A stretch of DNA of 17,624 nt. Source: Bacillota bacterium (GTDB lineage: Bacteria; Bacillota; Clostridia; Christensenellales; Aristaeellaceae). This document shows, in pieces, positions 14,545 through 17,624 of the stretch (the first letter of the stretch is position 1; the number at the start of each line of letters is the position of its first letter). Both the position numbers and the translations under genes were made by a program. The notes under the pieces are model-generated. The model saw only the letters and a program-made list of their open reading frames with translations, was not told the DNA's origin and did not search any database. The DNA lies in contig JAEVYX010000090.1 in the NCBI GenBank assembly GCA_023392515.1, positions 1-17,624 on the forward strand. Reading direction: 5' to 3'.

Positions 14545-14649
14545 ATGAAAAAAATCATGACCACGGCGGCCGGAGTATTGTCAGAGATTGCTTTTGCCGT
14601 GGGGCTTATCGTCCTTGGATTTCTAATATCGCTTTTATGCAGCGTGTGA
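14545..14649 (+). CDS. 34-residue single-span membrane miniprotein in the Trk operon
   Basis: This short ORF encodes MKKIMTTAAGVLSEIAFAVG, then LIVLGFLISLLCSV: a basic N-terminus followed by a hydrophobic span of about 20-25 residues, with the C-terminus right after it. GGAGG at 14533-14537, 7 bases before the ATG, is a strong ribosome site. The ORF fills the gap between trkA (14 bases upstream) and trkH (7 bases downstream). Without it there would be an unexplained 126-base gap in a tight operon. I do not recognise a family. By position and size it recalls KdpF, the small membrane subunit that stabilises the Kdp potassium pump, and could play a similar part for TrkH. A cleaved peptide or a translational coupling device are the alternatives. 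Confidence 0.7.
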   Translation: MKKIMTTAAGVLSEIAFAVGLIVLGFLISLLCSV

Positions 14650-14656
14650 GGGAAGT

Positions 14657-16180
14657 ATGGTTGAAAAGCGAAAACAAGTAAGCCAGGTATATCCGATTTG
14701 TTACTATATCGGCATCATAATTGTTGGTTTGGGTTTGATTCAATACATTCCACTCCTAACTTCTCTTCTCTACGGTGAATGGGTCATTCTGTTTGACTTT
14801 GTGATCAGCAGTTCTGTCACCCTTCTAATTGGCGGGTCGCTGATGCTTGCTTGCGGGAAATACCGCAGGCAGAAGCTCGGCTGGGGAGAAGGGATGGTCG
14901 TAACTGCCGGTTCATGGTTTGTGGGCATGCTTCTTTGTGCATTCCCCTATTACTTGAGCGGCAATTACCTCTCTTATTTGGATTGCTGTTTTGATGTCAT
15001 GAGCGGTTTGACAACAACTGGTCTTACGTTCATACAAGATATGGACCACCTTTCCAATGGTATCAACATGTGGCGGTTTATCCTTACTTTTGTGGGAGGC
15101 CAAGGCATGGTGGTTCTTGCCCTGACAGCCCTTGTAAAAGGGACGAACGGCGCCTACAAGATGTATGTTGGCGAGGGCAAAGACGAAAGGCTTATGCCAA
15201 ATGTCGTCAGCACTGCCCGGTACATCTGGTACATAAGCCTGGTCTACTTGGTTGTGGGCACATTTTTTATGTGGATGGCTGCTCTGGCAGCCGGCGTGTC
15301 GGCTGACCGGGCCTTTTTGCACGGGCTATGGATTTTTATGTCGGCATGGAGCACTGGCGGTTTTGCCCCTATGTCACAAAGTATACTGTACTATCACAAT
15401 GCATTTTTTGAAATTGTGACGGTTGTATTTTTTGTGATAGGCTCGTTCAATTTTGCGCTCCACTATGCTGTTTTTTCGGGACGTAAAAAAGAGCTTTTGC
15501 GCAATGTTGAAATCCTTTCTTTCAGCATTACCGTCACCATCCTAACGTTGCTTGCAACCCTTGGCTTAATGAAGCTGCATATATATCCCAACGCGATAGC
15601 CATGTTCAGAAAAGGGTTTTACCAACTGATATCCGGGCATACGACAACAGGATTCATGACTATCTATGCGAAGCAATTCTATACTGAGTGGGGAGATATT
15701 GCGCTGTTTGCGATCATCATCGCTATGCTGATCGGCGCATGCGCATGTTCCACGGCAGGCGGCTTCAAAGGGCTGCGTATGGGGATCATCTTCAATGCCT
15801 TCCGCAAGGATATAAAGCGAATGGTAATGCCGGAATCCATGGTAACCATACAGAAATACCACCATATCAAGGATGTGATCCTGGAAGACAATATAGCACG
15901 CAGTGCGCTTCTGATTGTGGTTGCGTATATTCTGACATTTACCTTGGGCACGTTGATGGCTATGTTGTATGGTTACCCCTTTACATTGGCTGCCTTTGAA
16001 GCAGCTTCTGTCACGGGCAATGTTGGACTAAGTGCCGGGCTAACTTCCGTTACCATGCCGGCGGTCTTAAAGATTACCTACATCATTATTATGTGGCTGG
16101 CTCGCTTGGAATTTATGTCTATCCTGGCGTTAGGCGCCTATTTTGCAACGAGGGTGAAAAAGAAATGTCAAAAGTATTAG
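14657..16180 (+). CDS. trkH: TrkH/KtrB family potassium uptake channel subunit
   Basis: This 507-residue membrane protein has the four-fold membrane-pore-membrane structure of the TrkH/KtrB superfamily. The four filter segments are visible: SGLTTTGLT (116-124), SAWSTGGF (229-236), SGHTTTGF (326-333) and SVTGNVGLS (451-459). Each has the filter glycine (G122, G234 or G235, G332, G457). The intramembrane gate loop of the third repeat is ACSTAGGFKGLR (363-374). The conserved RLE of the last span is at 483-485. It translocates potassium, coupled to sodium or the membrane potential, under control of the two upstream RCK proteins. A GAGGGAAG site precedes the ATG, 7 bases after the miniprotein stop. 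The gene overlaps the next one by 16 bases. Confidence 0.94.
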   Translation: MVEKRKQVSQVYPICYYIGIIIVGLGLIQYIPLLTSLLYGEWVILFDFVISSSVTLLIGGSLMLACGKYRRQKLGWGEGMVVTAGSWFVGMLLCAFPYYLSGNYLSYLDCCFDVMSGLTTTGLTFIQDMDHLSNGINMWRFILTFVGGQGMVVLALTALVKGTNGAYKMYVGEGKDERLMPNVVSTARYIWYISLVYLVVGTFFMWMAALAAGVSADRAFLHGLWIFMSAWSTGGFAPMSQSILYYHNAFFEIVTVVFFVIGSFNFALHYAVFSGRKKELLRNVEILSFSITVTILTLLATLGLMKLHIYPNAIAMFRKGFYQLISGHTTTGFMTIYAKQFYTEWGDIALFAIIIAMLIGACACSTAGGFKGLRMGIIFNAFRKDIKRMVMPESMVTIQKYHHIKDVILEDNIARSALLIVVAYILTFTLGTLMAMLYGYPFTLAAFEAASVTGNVGLSAGLTSVTMPAVLKITYIIIMWLARLEFMSILALGAYFATRVKKKCQKY

Positions 16181-16656
16181 CGGCAATCATCATTTTTGTT
16201 GCGTCCATTATACCCGGCATCGCTTTCGCCGCCGTCCAGGATATCACAAGTACCGATTACATTGAACAGGCAAAAGCTTTAGATGGTCAGGAAATTTCGT
16301 ATACAGGCGAAGTAGTTGGCGACATTATGAAAAGCGGTGATCATACATGGCTCAATATATCCGACGGCAGTAATGCGATCGGCGTTTGGGTTGAGAAGGA
16401 TGATATGGACGGAATTGATTTGGCCGGCAGATATAACGTACATGGCGATACTGTAAACATTATCGGGATTTTTAACCGTGCATGCCCCGAGCATGGCGGT
16501 GATCTTGATATCCATGCAAACAGTACGGCAGTCATTCAAAAGGGATACGCAACCCCGCATATGGTCGAGCCGATAAAAGTAATACTATCAGCATTCCTAC
16601 TTTGCGCAGTTGCTGTGCTTACGATTATTTTTCTGAAAAGAAAGATTAAGCTGTAG
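16165..16656 (+). CDS. Exported, membrane-anchored OB-fold protein
   Basis: This 163-residue protein has an N-terminal signal sequence (about 3-22, ending AFAA), an extracytoplasmic domain (about 25-130) and a C-terminal span (137-157) followed by KRKIKL. The domain resembles a small OB fold of the tRNA_anti / bacterial OB type. It has a DYIEQAKALDGQEISYTGEV start, then TWLNISDGSNAIGVWV, and a later VNIIGIFNRACPEHGGDLDI strand pair with one cysteine. The ATG at 16165 overlaps the end of trkH by 16 bases, which implies coupling. A longer frame from 16093 lies fully inside trkH. Its function is unknown; being last in the potassium operon it may act on the outer face of TrkH. The fold call is by eye and moderate. 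Confidence 0.72.
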   Translation: MSKVLAAIIIFVASIIPGIAFAAVQDITSTDYIEQAKALDGQEISYTGEVVGDIMKSGDHTWLNISDGSNAIGVWVEKDDMDGIDLAGRYNVHGDTVNIIGIFNRACPEHGGDLDIHANSTAVIQKGYATPHMVEPIKVILSAFLLCAVAVLTIIFLKRKIKL

Positions 16657-16690
16657 CATCACCATGGGATTAATTCAGGGAATCATCTGG

Positions 16691-16715
16691 AGGCTGTCCA
16701 AGTTGATAGCCTTTT
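16691..16715 (+). terminator. Terminator of the Trk operon
   Basis: AGGCTGTC (16691-16698) pairs with GATAGCCT (16705-16712), with one G-U pair and a 6-base loop, then TTTT. It lies 34 bases after the stop of the OB-fold gene. It is weaker than the other terminators in the window. Confidence 0.65.
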
Positions 16716-16813
16716 CCTATTGTTTTCAATTTTGTAGGCGCCGGTGTATTTGTCATCCTTCGCACCAACGGGAGTGTCCCCTATATGATGTTGTGGAGCT
16801 GCGGCACAAAAGT

Positions 16814-16842
16814 AAAACCCCCTGCCATTTCTGGCAAGGGGG
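16814..16842 (-). terminator. Terminator of the zinc-ribbon gene (minus strand)
   Basis: CCCCCTGCCA (16818-16827) pairs with TGGCAAGGGGG (16832-16842), with one bulged base. On the minus strand the stem is followed by TTTTAC and more T. It lies 17 bases beyond the stop of the minus-strand gene. The T-run is on the minus side only. Confidence 0.8.
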
Positions 16843-16859
16843 CATTGTTTCGTTCCGAT

Positions 16860-17147
16860 TTAATAACGCGGATTCTTATTTTGAAAGCAATCCCGGCAAT
16901 AAACGGGTTTATCTCCGCGGGGCTGAAAAGGCACCTGGGTGGTGCGGCCGCAGCCATCGCAAATCACTTCGTACATCTGGCGAGAGCCGCCGTTCCTACC
17001 GTCATTATTACGCTTGTTTGCCCTACAGGAAGGACAGCGGCCTGGTTCATTAGTGAAGCCCTTCTCAGCAAAAAAGGCCTGTTCAGAAGCAGTAAAGGGG
17101 AATTCGGCGCCACAATCGCGGCAGACTAGGGTTTTGTCGGTGTACAT
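16860..17147 (-). CDS. Zinc-ribbon domain protein
   Basis: This 95-residue soluble protein has four CxxC pairs: C9/C12, C38/C41, C63/C66 and C84/C87, enough for two zinc ribbons. The first half is the probable zinc-binding domain with FPFTASEQAFFAEKGF between its two pairs. The second half, CDGCGRTTQVPFQPRGDKPVYC, is the ribbon type found in many small proteins of Firmicutes and Chloroflexi. The middle linker (about 43-58) is rich in N, G and R. The start at 17147 is set by AGGAGG 9 bases upstream on the minus strand; the longer frame to 17201 adds residues with no ribosome site. It probably binds nucleic acid or protein partners, but no specific role is known. It is the only minus-strand gene here and has its own promoter and terminator. 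Confidence 0.87.
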   Translation of the reverse strand: MYTDKTLVCRDCGAEFPFTASEQAFFAEKGFTNEPGRCPSCRANKRNNDGRNGGSRQMYEVICDGCGRTTQVPFQPRGDKPVYCRDCFQNKNPRY

Positions 17148-17290
17148 AGATAATACCTCCTGATTTTTCTGTCCAGTCGTTTTTAATCTTCGTCGTTGCA
17201 AATGGTCCTACAATCAGTCGCTGGACGTTGCATGAAACCAAGAGGTATACTTGGAAAACTAATACGAGAACAAAAGTATTATAGCACAAC
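17148..17290 (-). promoter_or_regulatory. Promoter and long leader of the zinc-ribbon gene
   Basis: On the minus strand a perfect extended -10, TGCTATAAT, occupies 17278-17286; the -35 is weak. Transcription would start near 17272, giving a leader of about 125 bases before the ATG at 17147. The leader contains GTCCAG / CTGGAC arms (17171-17176 and 17221-17226) about 44 bases apart, and a nearer GTCC / GGAC pair, so it may fold. No known riboswitch was recognised. Confidence 0.55.
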
Positions 17291-17467
17291 TTTCAGCAAA
17301 TAGTGCTTTTTGAAAAAAATTATTTTCAAATTTTTGTTGAAATGTACTTTCCTTCTAAACATGGATCGAGTACAATGGAGTTTGCAAAATAAGAAATGGA
17401 TGACAAAGCCATTGGGGCTCCGCTAGAATGAATGGTGTCAAGGCATTCACAAAGGAGGAGAAACCCA
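17291..17467 (+). other. AT-rich region upstream of the transposase gene, probable left end of the IS
   Basis: This stretch has no gene. It contains A- and T-runs at 17310-17340 and a TACAAT at 17371-17376 with a poor -35, possibly the transposase promoter. An inverted repeat, TGAATG (17429-17434) / CATTCA (17444-17449), stands just before the AAAGGAGGAG ribosome site. The terminal inverted repeat of the element must lie here, but without the right end it cannot be placed. Confidence 0.4.
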
Positions 17468-17624
17468 ATGGCCAAGAAAAACGATACCACAAATCTTACG
17501 GAATTGCTACTGCAATGTATGGGTGAAGCGGATCCGATGCTAAGCATGCTGGAATGGCTGTGTACGCATCTAATGGAGGCGGAGGTTTCAGAACAACTGG
17601 GCGCAGAAAAAAATGAACACAGCC
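17451..17624 (+). mobile_element. IS256-family insertion sequence, partial
   Basis: The element is recognised from the start of its transposase. Its left end lies somewhere between about 17290 and 17430, and its right end is outside the window. The start given here is only the ribosome site, the first point that certainly belongs to the element. Confidence 0.7.
17468..17624 (+). CDS. IS256-family (mutator) transposase, N-terminal part cut by the window edge
   Basis: Only the first 52 codons are in the window. The segment LTELLLQCMGEADPMLSMLE, followed by WLCTHLMEAEVSEQLGAEKN, is the typical N-terminus of mutator-type transposases of the IS256 family, with the LMEAEVSEQLGAEK motif that precedes the RxGYRNG segment. 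These enzymes use a DDE active site, which would lie beyond the window. The AAAGGAGGAG site at 17451-17460 is strong and 7 bases from the ATG at 17468. Whether the gene is intact cannot be told. The preceding gene is divergent, so the element does not seem to have broken a gene on this side. Confidence 0.88.
   Translation, partial: MAKKNDTTNLTELLLQCMGEADPMLSMLEWLCTHLMEAEVSEQLGAEKNEHS

Noticed and set aside
16093..16164. N-terminal extension of the OB-fold gene to 16093
   Set aside because: It lies entirely within trkH. Starting at 16165 gives a normal signal sequence at the N-terminus.
16740..16815. Possible gene remnant between the Trk operon and the zinc-ribbon gene
   Set aside because: Short translated stretches in several frames show no recognisable family, start or ribosome site.
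16664..17129. + strand frames of 129 and 114 codons over the zinc-ribbon gene
   Set aside because: They are antisense to a gene with four CxxC pairs and run through two terminator stems.

Overview
The window looks like a chromosomal segment of an anaerobic, spore-forming Firmicute of the Clostridia type. The main evidence is a small acid-soluble spore protein of the Tlp family preceded by a good SigG-like promoter, strong AGGAGG-type ribosome sites, TTG starts, U-tract terminators and Clostridia-like protein families. Base composition appears moderate. Most genes lie on the + strand and form several compact transcription units. No rRNA, tRNA or CRISPR array was seen.

Region 1 (53-3263) is a three-gene unit: a VTC-domain polyphosphate polymerase-like protein, a DUF4956 membrane protein and a secreted beta-helix protein of the Cthe_2159 carbohydrate-binding family. 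It ends at a terminator. Region 2 (3325-5156) holds three monocistronic genes, each with its own terminator: the spore protein tlp, a leaderless Cu/Zn superoxide dismutase-like protein, and a small secreted protein of unknown function that starts with TTG.

Region 3 (5253-9803) is a CUT1-type sugar ABC importer: a binding protein without a lipobox, then two permeases. It is followed by a secreted ComEC-like metallo-beta-lactamase-fold protein. No ATPase is present, so a shared one encoded elsewhere is assumed. The unit is preceded by two candidate SigA promoters, inverted repeats and a 130-base leader, and has two strong hairpins between the binding protein and the permeases.

Region 4 (9836-12747) contains a GNAT acetyltransferase and a KdpD/KdpE-type two-component system; the kinase lacks the long cytoplasmic N-terminal part of classical KdpD. 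No kdpFABC genes are present. Region 5 (12753-16715) is a six-gene Trk/Ktr-type potassium uptake operon: a TPR protein, two RCK (TrkA-type) proteins, a 34-residue single-span membrane miniprotein, TrkH, and an exported, membrane-anchored OB-fold protein. Its promoter has a perfect TATAAT, no -35 match, and two 18-bp direct repeats exactly 32 bp apart, the proximal one covering the -35 position. This is the layout of a promoter activated by an OmpR/PhoB-family regulator, and the adjacent kdpE-like gene is the obvious candidate. The likely picture is a KdpDE system that controls Trk rather than Kdp, with a small membrane subunit that may play the part KdpF plays in Kdp. This is the most interesting part of the window.

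Region 6 (16657-17624) carries a zinc-ribbon protein on the minus strand with its own promoter, long leader and terminator, then the start of an IS256-family (mutator) transposase that runs off the end of the window.
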